DNA of 64,000 nt, from the NCBI RefSeq assembly GCF_003003125.1, contig NZ_PVTZ01000010.1, positions 1 to 64,000 of the forward strand. Direction: 5' to 3'. The first letter of the stretch is position 1, and each line of letters opens with the position of its first letter. The notes beneath the pieces are model-generated. The model did no database searches. It was not told the DNA's origin and saw nothing but the letters and a program-made list of their open reading frames with translations. The translations under genes were made by a program, and so were the position numbers. This DNA is from Laceyella sediminis (GTDB lineage Bacteria; Bacillota; Bacilli; Thermoactinomycetales; Thermoactinomycetaceae). Of this stretch, positions 34,441 through 43,496 are shown piece after piece.

Positions 34441-34566
34441 CCCATACGCCTCCTCCAAGATGCCTCGGCCCCCTTTGACCGGGGGAGGAATGGTGGGTGC
34501 GGCCTGGTGTCCCATTTGGCAGGGATGGCTCTCAGGGCGCACCCACACATTTCAAGCCTTGTCCAT

Positions 34567-34703
34567 CTAGGGCGTGTCTGGTGAATCAAGTTGGTAGGGA
34601 AGAAGCGGTGGAAAAACCTTTTCTCGATGAGCGCCTCGCCACGCGTGAAGCGAATGAGAAAATGGTTTTGGAGCCGCTGGCCTATTCATCAGACACACCC
34701 TAG
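34567..34703 (+). mobile_element. 137-bp MITE-like element, copy 1
   Basis: It begins CTAGGGCGTGTCTG and ends CAGACACACCCTAG, 14-bp terminal inverted repeats with one mismatch and a CTAG at each end. A second copy of the same length (46871-47007) lies in the opposite orientation; the two differ at about 9 of 137 positions. No transposase is encoded, so it is non-autonomous. The CTAG ends suggest IS5-group target duplication (inference). Confidence 0.85.
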
Positions 34704-35242
34704 CAAAAAGTCGAAGCAACCCGCCCTTGCCTATAAAATCCAGCCATCTCCAAATATTATATTTATCTGAAATTATTATAACCTTTCACGGACTAACAGA
34801 TAAGCCCGATGCAGGCGTCACCCCAACTATCATCCCAAACTCACACGGCTTATCATCGCACTCATGCGTGGCGCACAAAAAACAAGTTGCTAAAACGTTG
34901 ATCCACCGTTGTATCAACTGATCGCCTCCACCACTTTCTCGCCTCCATTGCGATGCCTCGCCACGACAAAGCGTTTCCCAGTCTCATCACCTGTGTTGCG
35001 ACAGGGTAGCAACAGCGATTGATGATCCTACACAAACATAAAGGTGTACATCCACGGGTGCGATTCGTTGATGATTGTTCCATTATCCGTTCTCTTTCCA
35101 GTGTCGCATTACCATCAATTTATCATATCACAGCGGCCTAGCATAGATGACGGAAGCAATCCCCCCCTCTTTTTCTGCCCCGCTTCCTTTCAGAATAACT
35201 CCTTTACAACTGGCCGACATTAAGGGGGAAAGGAGGATAACA
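34704..35242. other. intergenic region, no gene recognised
   Basis: About 540 bases lie between the MITE and the stress-type gene. Short frames on the minus strand (near 34862-35083) have no ribosome site or recognisable product. A promoter for the following plus-strand gene must lie at the right end. Confidence 0.5.
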
Positions 35243-35623
35243 ATGGCAGAAAGAGCGATATTCGGATATTTCCAAACGATTGATGCCGCACAGAAAGCCG
35301 CTGCAGAGCTACGACAGGCCGGCTTTGAAGTTGATGTGAGCCGTTTTTCTCCCTTGGGCGGCGGAAAAGACGCCGACGGAGACGCCACGTATAGTAATCC
35401 GTTCGAAAACCCGCGGATGTCATTGGCTGAGAGCACGCTGGGTAGTCCCCGTCTCGATCCAGACAAGAGCGTTATGCAGGCCGCCCATCCCGACGCCAGC
35501 GGACTGTCTGGTGGCCAACCCCTGTCTTCACTTGAGGATGTGTCAGTCACTGTGTTTGCAACCTCGGAAGACCGGGTGCAAGAAGCGGAATCCATTTTGC
35601 GCAAACACGGAGCCAGAGAGTAA
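35243..35623 (+). CDS. small hypothetical protein, YflT/stress-17M-like N-terminus
   Basis: A 126-residue soluble protein. The N-terminal beta-alpha stretch AIFGYFQTIDAAQKAAAELRQAGFEVDVSRF resembles the N-terminal fold of general-stress 17M/YflT proteins (described in parts: FQTIDAAQKA, LRQAGFEVDV). The middle is glycine- and aspartate-rich; the last 30 residues (VSVTVFATSEDRVQEAESILRK) form a second ferredoxin-like half. ATG 35243 follows AAAGGAGG. Single gene with its own terminator. No function can be assigned. Confidence 0.65.
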   Translation: MAERAIFGYFQTIDAAQKAAAELRQAGFEVDVSRFSPLGGGKDADGDATYSNPFENPRMSLAESTLGSPRLDPDKSVMQAAHPDASGLSGGQPLSSLEDVSVTVFATSEDRVQEAESILRKHGARE

Positions 35624-35625
35624 GG

Positions 35626-35655
35626 AAAAAGCTAACCACATCGGTTAGCTTTTTT
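35626..35655. terminator. bidirectional terminator
   Basis: AAAAAGCTAACC (35626-35637) pairs perfectly with GGTTAGCTTTTT (35643-35654), serving the plus-strand gene and the convergent EndoQ gene. Confidence 0.9.
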
Positions 35656-36823
35656 GTAGTGGATCAACTTTGCCATAAACGCCGCCGCCCCCTTCGGACA
35701 ATGCCAACCGCTGCTCGCGCGCCAATTGGATGTAATGGGCGATAGCCGCGCCGGCTACTTGGCGGATTTCTTCCAACTCCGCATGATGAAGCACGTTCAT
35801 CTCCGTTCCAAATGCCTGCAATAATTTGTCCAGGGTTTTGGGGCCCAGTTTGGGGATGAATTCAAGCGGCACTTGATAAATATATGGGGGACGGTGTGTC
35901 GGGTGGCTACTTGGTTGATCGGCGATCTCCTCGATCCTGTCCTTCACGCCTTTCACCTTTTTCGGGCTACCGCAGTGTGGGCAACAGGCGATTTGGCTTG
36001 ACGGCCACAATTCGTCACAATTCAAGCAACGGGTTCGATAGTATTTTCCCAGCTTGGGGTTTAAGCCGTAATTAGCTAGGACGCGCCTGCCACCCTCTCT
36101 GGCGAGCGCCCGTTTCAATTCTTGAAAACTAGCATCTCGCACCAGCAATTGATTGTATTCGCGACCGATTTTGGGTAGAGAGTGAGCGTCCGAATTGGTG
36201 ACAAATGTAAACGGTGCCAACTCGGATAGTTGATCTGCCAAAACCGAGTCAGAGCTCAACCCGAGTTCCACTGCCGATACCTTCTTCATGTCCAACAATT
36301 GCTCCATGCGGGGTGCGGCATTGCCGTAAACACTTTTAAACGGGGTGAATACATGGGCGGGAATAAACAAACCACCCCACTCCCATACTTTTTCTTGCAG
36401 GGCCAGAGCCGATTGCCGCAACCGTTGCGTGCTTAACTGGACGTTTTTCATATAGCGCTCCAACCAGGCGGTAAGTTCTCGCATCTGTTCCAAGCCCGGC
36501 AGGTACACCAGGACGTGAAACGCACCGGCCCCCTCCTTAAGCTCGATCTCTGCCCCCAACACGCATGTCGTATCCCCATACGTGATGCCACCCTCCGGAT
36601 GTTCACGGTAAAGCCCCTTGTCCAATCCCGCCTGAATCTCTTCCTGTACCGGAGGGGACTGGGCGTCGATGATTCCGATCAGCTGAATGCCTTTGCGGTG
36701 AAACGCTTCCTTTATAATCGCCTCAAACGTCATATTTTTCGCCGCTGTGATTTTTACAGGGAGATTGCCCTGGGTTCTGCCAATATGGATATGCAAGTCG
36801 GCGAAAATCTCTTGCAACTTCAT
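35645..36823 (-). CDS. yqxK: endonuclease Q family PHP nuclease (YqxK)
   Basis: A 392-residue protein of the TIGR00375/EndoQ family. Such enzymes cut DNA 5' of deaminated bases such as uracil and hypoxanthine. The PHP domain starts FADLHIHIG and contains NSDAHSLPKIGREYN. A zinc ribbon follows (CLNCDELW and CPHCG, about 293-315). The C-terminal helix-hairpin-helix region is LGPKTLDKLLQAFG. The ATG at 36821-36823 overlaps the nudF stop (ATGA), so the longer frame is rejected. B. subtilis has yqxK near spoIIM and nudF too. Confidence 0.85.
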   Translation of the reverse strand: MKLQEIFADLHIHIGRTQGNLPVKITAAKNMTFEAIIKEAFHRKGIQLIGIIDAQSPPVQEEIQAGLDKGLYREHPEGGITYGDTTCVLGAEIELKEGAGAFHVLVYLPGLEQMRELTAWLERYMKNVQLSTQRLRQSALALQEKVWEWGGLFIPAHVFTPFKSVYGNAAPRMEQLLDMKKVSAVELGLSSDSVLADQLSELAPFTFVTNSDAHSLPKIGREYNQLLVRDASFQELKRALAREGGRRVLANYGLNPKLGKYYRTRCLNCDELWPSSQIACCPHCGSPKKVKGVKDRIEEIADQPSSHPTHRPPYIYQVPLEFIPKLGPKTLDKLLQAFGTEMNVLHHAELEEIRQVAGAAIAHYIQLAREQRLALSEGGGGVYGKVDPLQKS

Positions 36824-37365
36824 CTCCCACTCGACACCCGGGCTTGCCATAAGTAGACTGCGGCCACCGTTTTGGCGTCCATGATGTCGCCACTTTGAAT
36901 TCGATCTAGGCACTCATCCAGCGTGCATTCAACCAATTCCACAAATTCATCCTCATCGGGGTTCACTTCCCCTTTTGTTAAACCCTCAGCTTGATAAATG
37001 TGCAAACATTCATCTGAAAATCCGGGAGAGGTGTAAAAGGAAACCACATGCGTCAAGCCCGTGGCCCGGTAACCCGTTTCTTCTTCCAACTCTCGTGCCG
37101 CGCAATCCCCGGGATCCTCTCCCACTTCCAATTTACCTGCCGGGATTTCTAGGATCGTCTTTTCCAACGGCTTTCTGAATTGCCGCACCAGCACCATTTT
37201 CCCCTCATCCGTAATAGCCAGAACGGCGACGGCGCCCGGGTGTTTCACAATTTCGCGTTTGGCAGCGCGGCCATCGGGCAATTGAACGTCATCTACTTGT
37301 AGCTGAACCACTTTGCCCGTATATATCGTTTGACTCGCAATCGTTTTTTCTTCAAAATTTCGCAT
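36820..37365 (-). CDS. nudF: ADP-ribose pyrophosphatase (Nudix)
   Basis: A 181-residue Nudix hydrolase. The Nudix box runs from GKLEVGEDPGD to RELEEETGYRA and has the full GX5EX7REUXEEXGU pattern. It cleaves ADP-ribose to AMP and ribose 5-phosphate. ATG 37363-37365 follows AGGAG at eight bases; a GTG three codons earlier overlaps that site. It is translationally coupled to the EndoQ gene. Confidence 0.92.
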   Translation of the reverse strand: MRNFEEKTIASQTIYTGKVVQLQVDDVQLPDGRAAKREIVKHPGAVAVLAITDEGKMVLVRQFRKPLEKTILEIPAGKLEVGEDPGDCAARELEEETGYRATGLTHVVSFYTSPGFSDECLHIYQAEGLTKGEVNPDEDEFVELVECTLDECLDRIQSGDIMDAKTVAAVYLWQARVSSGR

Positions 37366-37518
37366 CGTTGTCACTCCTGTCTCAATCTATTCCTTATTAT
37401 AACTCACATCCATCTCCAAACCGACCATTCTCGTACAAATGGAAACAGCCGTTTACGCATATGGATAAGATGATGTGTCAATGCTGGTTAAGACAAATAA
37501 TCTCCGGTGGTGATCCAG

Positions 37519-37719
37519 ATGAAATGCACCTGGCGACAATCAAGTTTCTGCGTGAGCGGCAAAGGCTGGCAAGTGCGTGCCTATCTGCGCCAATTGACTA
37601 ACCATCCTCTAACCGTAAAACAGCTCATCGAACGAAAACAGCGCTTGTCCCGTCCACTGCGGAAAGAGAAGCCCATACATCGACTCTTTCCCAATCAACG
37701 CACAAAGGCCGAGCCTTGA
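37519..37719 (+). CDS. mciZ: MciZ-like FtsZ inhibitor with long C-terminal tail
   Basis: A 66-residue basic peptide. Residues about 14-40 (GKGWQVRAYLRQL, then PLTVKQLI) align with B. subtilis MciZ (GKAWEIRAKLKEY, then QYVKDWI), the 40-residue mother-cell peptide that caps FtsZ polymers. B. subtilis mciZ also lies beside nudF, which supports the call. The C-terminal 25 residues (ERKQRLSRPLRKEKPIHRLF and on) are extra. The upstream GGTGGTGA is only a fair ribosome site. Divergent from nudF; convergent with the retron RT gene. Confidence 0.6.
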   Translation: MKCTWRQSSFCVSGKGWQVRAYLRQLTNHPLTVKQLIERKQRLSRPLRKEKPIHRLFPNQRTKAEP

Positions 37720-37730
37720 TCGGCTCGGCC
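37704..37730 (-). terminator. terminator of the retron operon
   Basis: GGCCGAGCC (37707-37715) pairs perfectly with GGCTCGGCC (37722-37730). The minus-strand tail is short (TTTGT). It overlaps the 3' end of the mciZ-like gene. Confidence 0.6.
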
Positions 37731-37739
37731 CCAATGCCT

Positions 37740-39194
37740 TTATGATTGAACCGTTTTTCTAGCCCATCCAGGCAGAGACAAGCGATGTTTCACCGCAATG
37801 GCTCGCAACTGCCGAATTAGCTTCTCTTCTAAATCGGGGCGCACCATGCGTACAAAGTTGGCGTACCCTTTGATGTAATCCCAATAATGCGGATGGCCTT
37901 TGCGGTTTTCCGCTTCAAGGCCGTTTTTTTCAACATTGTGCAACAACGCCCGAAACTGTTTCCATTCTCGGCGGTTGACATTGATCTTCTCGTTAACTAC
38001 AATGCCCGTCACTGTCTGCCGATTGGTCCGCTTTAACACTCTCGTTTTATCTTCATTGACGGTGAATCCTTCAAACGCCACTATCCGACGCACTTGGTTT
38101 ATGACGGCGCCGATTTGGCCGATTCCAGCCTCTGAACAAGAGAAAGTCATGTCATCAGCATAGCGCGAATATTGAAAGCCATACTTTTGTGCTAACCCTG
38201 ACAAACGCTCATCCAAGCGACGGCACAAAAGATTCGTTATGGCCGGGCTGGTGCAGGCCCCTTGTGGAAGCTGGCGTTCCCCGATCGCCACGTGGTACAC
38301 ACGGCCTCCAAGCGTGACGGCGCGGCGCGGCGGTTCGGTACACAGGAGCGCCAACAACGTACTGATCATCTCACTGTACCCAAATGATTGAAACAAGCCT
38401 CGAACCCGATAAAAATGAATGCTGGGAAAAAAATCTCGCAAATCCATCTTAATTACTGCCGCTTGGCCGACATGCTGTTTCGCGTTGTCCACAATGCTTT
38501 TCCCCGGCACAAACCCTTGCGCCGCAGAGTGTACCGGCAGGCGGTCGAGAAGATGGGTCTTAATCCAAGCCTGTGCTTGCCTGAGCGTTTGTTTGGGAGC
38601 GGAAATTTCCCTTTCTTCCCCATTTTGTTTGGGGATGGTGAATCGGAAATAATGGGACAGTGTCGCCGTGTTGCGATGGTATGTAAGCCATTTGAGCTTG
38701 CTTACGGAGATTCCTATCGCCTCCGCTAACTCTTCCGCAGTGGTCACGATGGGCAACCCAGCTTGGCGCAACATTTCTGTCTGGGTTTCCTTGTTTTCCA
38801 ATCCACCTGAAACCCCTTCTCCTGCATACACAACATGGCGTGCGCGGTGCTGTTCCCACGCTGCTTTGGCCTCGCGGCGCTTCTGTTCTCGCTCTGCCTT
38901 TTGTTCCTCTCGTCTTTTTCTGCTGGCTTCAATTCGCTTTTGGCGCACTTCTTGCAATAGTTGCTGCACCTTGGGCATGCTCATGCCTTTGGACTGCAAC
39001 CGCTGCAATTCCGCCGCTAAGCGGGCGCGCTCCTCATCCTCGGCTTGCTGTTGCTTCTTCTCTTCCTCCGTCAATGAATCATTGCTCCAGAAGCCCATGC
39101 GGATCATCTCTTCGCGAATGGTCGCTTCCCGCCCGTTTGCACTCACTTTTTGAATCCACTCTTCCCTGGTTAAGGGACGTTTTTCCTCCGACAT
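37740..39194 (-). CDS. retron reverse transcriptase with N-terminal coiled coil
   Basis: A 484-residue reverse transcriptase. Residues about 43-118 are a charged, glutamate/arginine-rich coiled coil, an extension not seen in short retron RTs. The RT domain (about 150-430) shows the retron-specific NAKQH (NAxxH, 237-241), catalytic KMDLRDFF (Asp251), QGACTSP (311-317), RYADD (Asp347/348) and VTGIVVN (VTG, 395-397). It copies the msd part of the RNA at 43497-43705 into branched DNA. ATG 39192-39194 follows AAGGAGGAGG. Last gene of a three-gene operon with the SWIM and HEAT proteins. Confidence 0.93.
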   Translation of the reverse strand: MSEEKRPLTREEWIQKVSANGREATIREEMIRMGFWSNDSLTEEEKKQQQAEDEERARLAAELQRLQSKGMSMPKVQQLLQEVRQKRIEASRKRREEQKAEREQKRREAKAAWEQHRARHVVYAGEGVSGGLENKETQTEMLRQAGLPIVTTAEELAEAIGISVSKLKWLTYHRNTATLSHYFRFTIPKQNGEEREISAPKQTLRQAQAWIKTHLLDRLPVHSAAQGFVPGKSIVDNAKQHVGQAAVIKMDLRDFFPSIHFYRVRGLFQSFGYSEMISTLLALLCTEPPRRAVTLGGRVYHVAIGERQLPQGACTSPAITNLLCRRLDERLSGLAQKYGFQYSRYADDMTFSCSEAGIGQIGAVINQVRRIVAFEGFTVNEDKTRVLKRTNRQTVTGIVVNEKINVNRREWKQFRALLHNVEKNGLEAENRKGHPHYWDYIKGYANFVRMVRPDLEEKLIRQLRAIAVKHRLSLPGWARKTVQS

Positions 39195-39214
39195 CCGATC
39201 TCCCTCCTCCTTGC

Positions 39215-40849
39215 TCAGTCGCGGGCTATGGCCACAAGCGCCATCATGTGCTCGCACGGCCCTTGCATCAGCTTATTCTGTTTGTAGAAATAACACGTGC
39301 ATTCGCCTTGCTCGATCCGCCCGTCATGATCGAGGACCACTTGGGGTTCCACCGACCGGTTGCTCGTCCGGACACTACCATAGAGCGTTACGCCGCTGGC
39401 CGACGCTTCTTTGCGGGAGAGGCTCACATGTCCCTGTTGCACCAATTTCTTCGCTTTTTCCTCACGCGGATTAGCGTACCGCAACTGATCCACTGGCAAG
39501 GGGTCGCGCGTCAATTCACGCAGGCGGTAACGGCCGATTTCCAAATCGAACATCACCCTGCCGGCACTACACAGCTGGCGTAATGCCGCTTGCACCGTAG
39601 GCACTGGCAAGCCAGTCCACTCTGCCAATGATTCTGCTGTCGCCGTCTTTTTCCATTTCATCTTGGAAAAAACTTGTTTGCTCTCTTCGGGCGTCACCTG
39701 CGCTGAACTTCCGATCAGCAAATCGAAGTTGCCGGCACCGGCCCAGTCGTTGCGGGTCCAACCAGACAAGCCCAATGTGAAACTGAGATTGCCCAAGTCA
39801 GCCACATAAAAACTAGGCAATCCCGTGCCCAACAGGTTGACGGTGATCTTGCGGGACAGCGGCAGCAACCGTTCCAATAAGAAGAGGCGGCGGCGCCCCC
39901 AAGTGCGAATCTCTTGCTCGGTGTCTCCCAGATAGACGGAATCACTAAACGTCATCACTTCGTTCCACGGTTCGATGACCACTTGCACCGGTTGACCCGG
40001 CTTGAGCAGAAACTTGAGCGAACGCGGGCTGTGCCGTTCTTTGTGCCGGCGTAAAAAGGTGCAGAGATTGTACAGATCGATCGGCTTCACATCGAAGGTG
40101 ACCGCCGGCATCGTCATTGCTGATTGAACTTGGAGAAAACCGCGAATCCAGCTGACAGGCACATCGATTTTCTTCTCTTTGTACACTTCCCGTCCTTCCG
40201 TCGCCACTTCAAAGCCCGATGGATCCACTTGAAATTCAGTGGGACGGTATGAGCGGATGCGTTGAATTTCATTGAGCAACGCATCCGAAAAATCAATGTT
40301 GGTCGTGCCATAGGCGAAATCCTTCACATCGTCAAACAGTTCGGAATGAACCGCCAACCGTCCGTAGGAAGACTCGTCCAACGAAAAGGCTTCAAAGAAA
40401 ACTTGGTCAGGCGCGACGGTGATGACGGGATCGAGGACAAACCAAGCGTCAGGATCGTTATGGTACAACCAATTGAAATACCGGGCCCGCGCTTTGTAAT
40501 AAGGGCCCATGCGTTTAGCGCGCATGCGATCCAATTCTTGTATGCGTTGACGGATAAGCAGCATCCGCGCCGCTTCACCCGACTCTGTACCCATCGTGTC
40601 GATCAGGTCCAACACATACTGTTGTTGCACCCACTCTTGATAAGCTCGATGATCCTTCGGTTTTACATTCAAATCTGAAACAACGACATCGCGCAGCGCA
40701 ATCATGGCGTCGCGGTAGCGGATGGGATCTTTGATTCGGCCTTGGAAAAACGTAGGCTCTCGACCCAGATCCGGGGCAAAGTCAACCAGTGTACGACCGC
40801 CTACATGACTGATGTTGCTTGCTTTGGCATAGGTCTGTTGAAATTGCAT
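39215..40849 (-). CDS. winged-helix and SWIM zinc-finger protein of the retron
   Basis: A 544-residue protein. The C-terminal SWIM zinc finger has Cys517, Cys519, Cys532 and His534 (CxCxnCxH). A winged-helix stretch precedes it (about 400-455, containing AEWTGLPVPTVQAALRQL and a beta wing). The N-terminal 390 residues are unrecognised. The same WH-SWIM plus ARM plus RT set is what I recall as type XIII retrons. The zinc finger suggests DNA or protein binding, possibly of the msDNA. AAGGAGGAG precedes the ATG. Gaps of about 20 bases to both neighbours show one operon. Confidence 0.85.
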   Translation of the reverse strand: MQFQQTYAKASNISHVGGRTLVDFAPDLGREPTFFQGRIKDPIRYRDAMIALRDVVVSDLNVKPKDHRAYQEWVQQQYVLDLIDTMGTESGEAARMLLIRQRIQELDRMRAKRMGPYYKARARYFNWLYHNDPDAWFVLDPVITVAPDQVFFEAFSLDESSYGRLAVHSELFDDVKDFAYGTTNIDFSDALLNEIQRIRSYRPTEFQVDPSGFEVATEGREVYKEKKIDVPVSWIRGFLQVQSAMTMPAVTFDVKPIDLYNLCTFLRRHKERHSPRSLKFLLKPGQPVQVVIEPWNEVMTFSDSVYLGDTEQEIRTWGRRRLFLLERLLPLSRKITVNLLGTGLPSFYVADLGNLSFTLGLSGWTRNDWAGAGNFDLLIGSSAQVTPEESKQVFSKMKWKKTATAESLAEWTGLPVPTVQAALRQLCSAGRVMFDLEIGRYRLRELTRDPLPVDQLRYANPREEKAKKLVQQGHVSLSRKEASASGVTLYGSVRTSNRSVEPQVVLDHDGRIEQGECTCYFYKQNKLMQGPCEHMMALVAIARD

Positions 40850-40871
40850 GCGTTCTCCTCCTTGCTGTGAA

Positions 40872-43433
40872 TTATTCCAACGTCAACGGTGTCTGAATGT
40901 GTGGATAGCGCATTTGGATCTGTGTGAGCAGATGAACGATCCGTTCAAAATCCTGCCGCCCGAAATTGCGCACCATGTCATTCAACAGAGGCACCATCGC
41001 TTCTGCACATTCCTGTTTCTCCAATGCCAGTCTCTCCAACAGCGCGAAAGCCATGTTTTTGGCACGCCGTCCCTGATGCACACGGAAAAACACAGTCCGA
41101 AAAAACAACTCTAACTCAGTCATGCGTTGAGCCGTCCATGTCAGCTGGTCACCAAGAGCTAAGGCGAACTCCTGAACCTCCAGATACGGACTTTCACTGG
41201 CCCGCATCATCAGTTCCGTCAAGTCGAGACGTGTCAGATGGCGGTCAATCAACTCCATGGCCAAAGCGCGAATATCCCGGCGGGCGGTATCCAACAGGCC
41301 GTAAATCAATTCCGGGGTCTGTTCGTCAGTGGGAAGAGCAGTCACGATACGCATTGCCCATTCCCGTGTGTCATCCCAATCGGTCTCCATCACATTGACC
41401 AACAAATCGGGAGACCAAATCAAACGCAATTTTTCCAACATCTGCCGCGCTGCTGCACGAATCTCTGCCAAGGGGCGATGTGCGAGATCGACCAGTTGTT
41501 GCAATGTGAAATCGTGCGGTTTCGGTTCAATCAGAGCCAGCAGTTGCGCACCGAAAGCCTGCATAGCATGCTCTTGATGCTGTAACAAAGCAAGCACTTG
41601 GCTGATTGGGGTCTCCCGTAATTCCTCAAAGAACAATTTCCCTAGCAACACGTCACGGATATAATTACGCACCAGCGCATTTTCATTTTCATCCAGCATC
41701 ATTTCCCACAAGCGAGGCAAAAGAGCGGGATAAAAAGGTACGACCCAAAGCAAACGATCCGACAAAAAGCGAGTAGTAAACGCTTGCACTCGGCTGTTCG
41801 GTGTTTTGATCAAGGCGAGCAAAAAATCCAAATCCAGCTTCAGCTTTTCGAAATGCTTCTCAAACAGCACCTCTGTTTGCTGTTGCACTTCATTATTGGC
41901 AGAACTAAGGAGTGGGAGCAACTCGGCACCTGTGACCCCCTGTTGTTCCACATCCAACTCTTCCAACAATATCGCCAACAGTGATTCCCTCGCTCCATAG
42001 GAGTAATACCAGCGGTTACCGCTTTTAAGCAACTCCTTGATCAAAGCCATGTTCGCAAATTCACTCACAAAGGGCCGGCAATGGCTCCGCAATAAATCGA
42101 TACAACCCGTGGCCAGCCAATAATCGCTTCCATCTTTAATGATGTCGATGATCCGCCGTGTAATTTTCAGGTTAAACTCGCGAGGCAGTTGCTGTGCATG
42201 CTTCCCAAACCAATCCGCCGCTTTTGTACGCACGGTTTGATCTATATGGAACAACAGTTTCTCCAGCAAGGCAAGATCCGCCTTGCCGTTGCCCGCCAAG
42301 ATATAGTTCTCCAATATCCATGCCAGTGCGGCTCTGTTGCGTTGGTCATGCTCATCATCCAAAAGATTCATCCATTTTTCACGCGGCACCCGATTCAGAT
42401 AATCCCGATTTCCATGCCGGAGCGCAGTCCAAGCAAAGCTGATCACTGTGCCTGACGAGGCTTTTGTGAATAACCGCCACAATTCGTCCGCGTGTTGATC
42501 CCATAGGTCGGGAAACGCTTCTTCCCTGCGATCGAGCCCGTCGATCGGCACAAACACCCCCTCCCACTGCAACCGCTTCGGCTTAAACGTTTGGCTACGG
42601 TGAAACAGCAGATGGTTGAACAGCCAAAGATGATCGTACTTTTTGCCGTACAACCACTCACCGTTTTCGTATTTTGACACATACCGCGAATCGAGTTCTT
42701 CATATTGCAACAACGTTTCCACGGCAAAACGGATGTACGCCGGATTCCCCGCTTTCCCCAGTTCCCGCAAATAACGCCAGCAACGGCGCCGCAAGTAATA
42801 ATGCGTTTTGTCGGAGTAAATCTCCACTTCTTGTCCAGAGGCGGTTTGAAGCCGGTTATTCCCTTTTCGCTCCAGGTCAAAGCGATGAGCGAGGATCGCC
42901 CACGTTTCGGCGTCTCCCTTTTTTTCTGCCAGCTTGAAGATCGCTTTTACATAGCGGAAATACACAGCATCAAATGGTATGAGCGCATTCCGTCTACCCC
43001 CACGCCATTTCACCTGCAATTTGCTGGAGATCATATGTCTCTGAAATTCAAAAAATCGACGTTGCAGATCATAGATATCGGACTGATAACTCAATAGTTT
43101 GCGCACTGCTTTCCGTGCCAGGGGATGCCCCGATACGTACAACGTCCACAACCAAGAGCCGTCTTGCGGATCAAGCTGTGCCATATCTTCTTCTGGCAAA
43201 CTGAGCTTTTGCCAACCTCCTTTGTTGTAATCCCAAACTTGCACCTCTCCATTCAACAGAAAAGCGAACTTAAGCAGTTCATCAATCACCGCCGGATCAT
43301 TCCGGTTCAGCATCGCTTGGATTCTTGCGGGTAGCGGGGCCTTGGGTTCTTCTTTTTCCCACCAAGTGTAATGGGTTGCAAATTCTCGCTCTGCTTGGGC
43401 TAACATCAAATTCTTTTTCTCCTGGTCAGCCAT
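40872..43433 (-). CDS. HEAT/ARM-repeat protein of the retron
   Basis: An 853-residue helical protein. Repeated helix pairs run through most of it, for example YGLLDTARRDIRALAMELIDRHL, VRTKAADWFGKHA and IRAAARQMLEKLR, typical of HEAT/ARM solenoids. Residues about 60-75 (VQVWDYNKGGW) differ from the rest. No enzymatic motif is visible. As the first gene after the retron RNA it is a candidate effector or scaffold. AAGGAGG (43441-43447) precedes the ATG. The type XIII classification rests on memory of published retron types. Confidence 0.8.
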   Translation of the reverse strand: MADQEKKNLMLAQAEREFATHYTWWEKEEPKAPLPARIQAMLNRNDPAVIDELLKFAFLLNGEVQVWDYNKGGWQKLSLPEEDMAQLDPQDGSWLWTLYVSGHPLARKAVRKLLSYQSDIYDLQRRFFEFQRHMISSKLQVKWRGGRRNALIPFDAVYFRYVKAIFKLAEKKGDAETWAILAHRFDLERKGNNRLQTASGQEVEIYSDKTHYYLRRRCWRYLRELGKAGNPAYIRFAVETLLQYEELDSRYVSKYENGEWLYGKKYDHLWLFNHLLFHRSQTFKPKRLQWEGVFVPIDGLDRREEAFPDLWDQHADELWRLFTKASSGTVISFAWTALRHGNRDYLNRVPREKWMNLLDDEHDQRNRAALAWILENYILAGNGKADLALLEKLLFHIDQTVRTKAADWFGKHAQQLPREFNLKITRRIIDIIKDGSDYWLATGCIDLLRSHCRPFVSEFANMALIKELLKSGNRWYYSYGARESLLAILLEELDVEQQGVTGAELLPLLSSANNEVQQQTEVLFEKHFEKLKLDLDFLLALIKTPNSRVQAFTTRFLSDRLLWVVPFYPALLPRLWEMMLDENENALVRNYIRDVLLGKLFFEELRETPISQVLALLQHQEHAMQAFGAQLLALIEPKPHDFTLQQLVDLAHRPLAEIRAAARQMLEKLRLIWSPDLLVNVMETDWDDTREWAMRIVTALPTDEQTPELIYGLLDTARRDIRALAMELIDRHLTRLDLTELMMRASESPYLEVQEFALALGDQLTWTAQRMTELELFFRTVFFRVHQGRRAKNMAFALLERLALEKQECAEAMVPLLNDMVRNFGRQDFERIVHLLTQIQMRYPHIQTPLTLE

Positions 43434-43450
43434 TCCCCATCCTCCTTAAG

Positions 43451-43489
43451 TAAAAAGAATGCCCGACTCGGACACTACCCGAGTCAGGC
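43451..43489 (-). terminator. terminator between retron RNA and protein genes
   Basis: GCCTGACTCGG pairs with CCGAGTCGGGC (43479-43489 with 43461-43471, one mismatch) and is followed by TTCTTTTTAC on the minus strand. It ends the msr-msd transcript 18 bases before the HEAT-gene start region; readthrough would supply the mRNA. Confidence 0.85.
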
Positions 43490-43496
43490 ATGAATC

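Noticed and set aside
34862-35083. 73-codon minus-strand frame in the gap after the MITE
   Set aside because: No ribosome site, atypical composition, no recognisable product.
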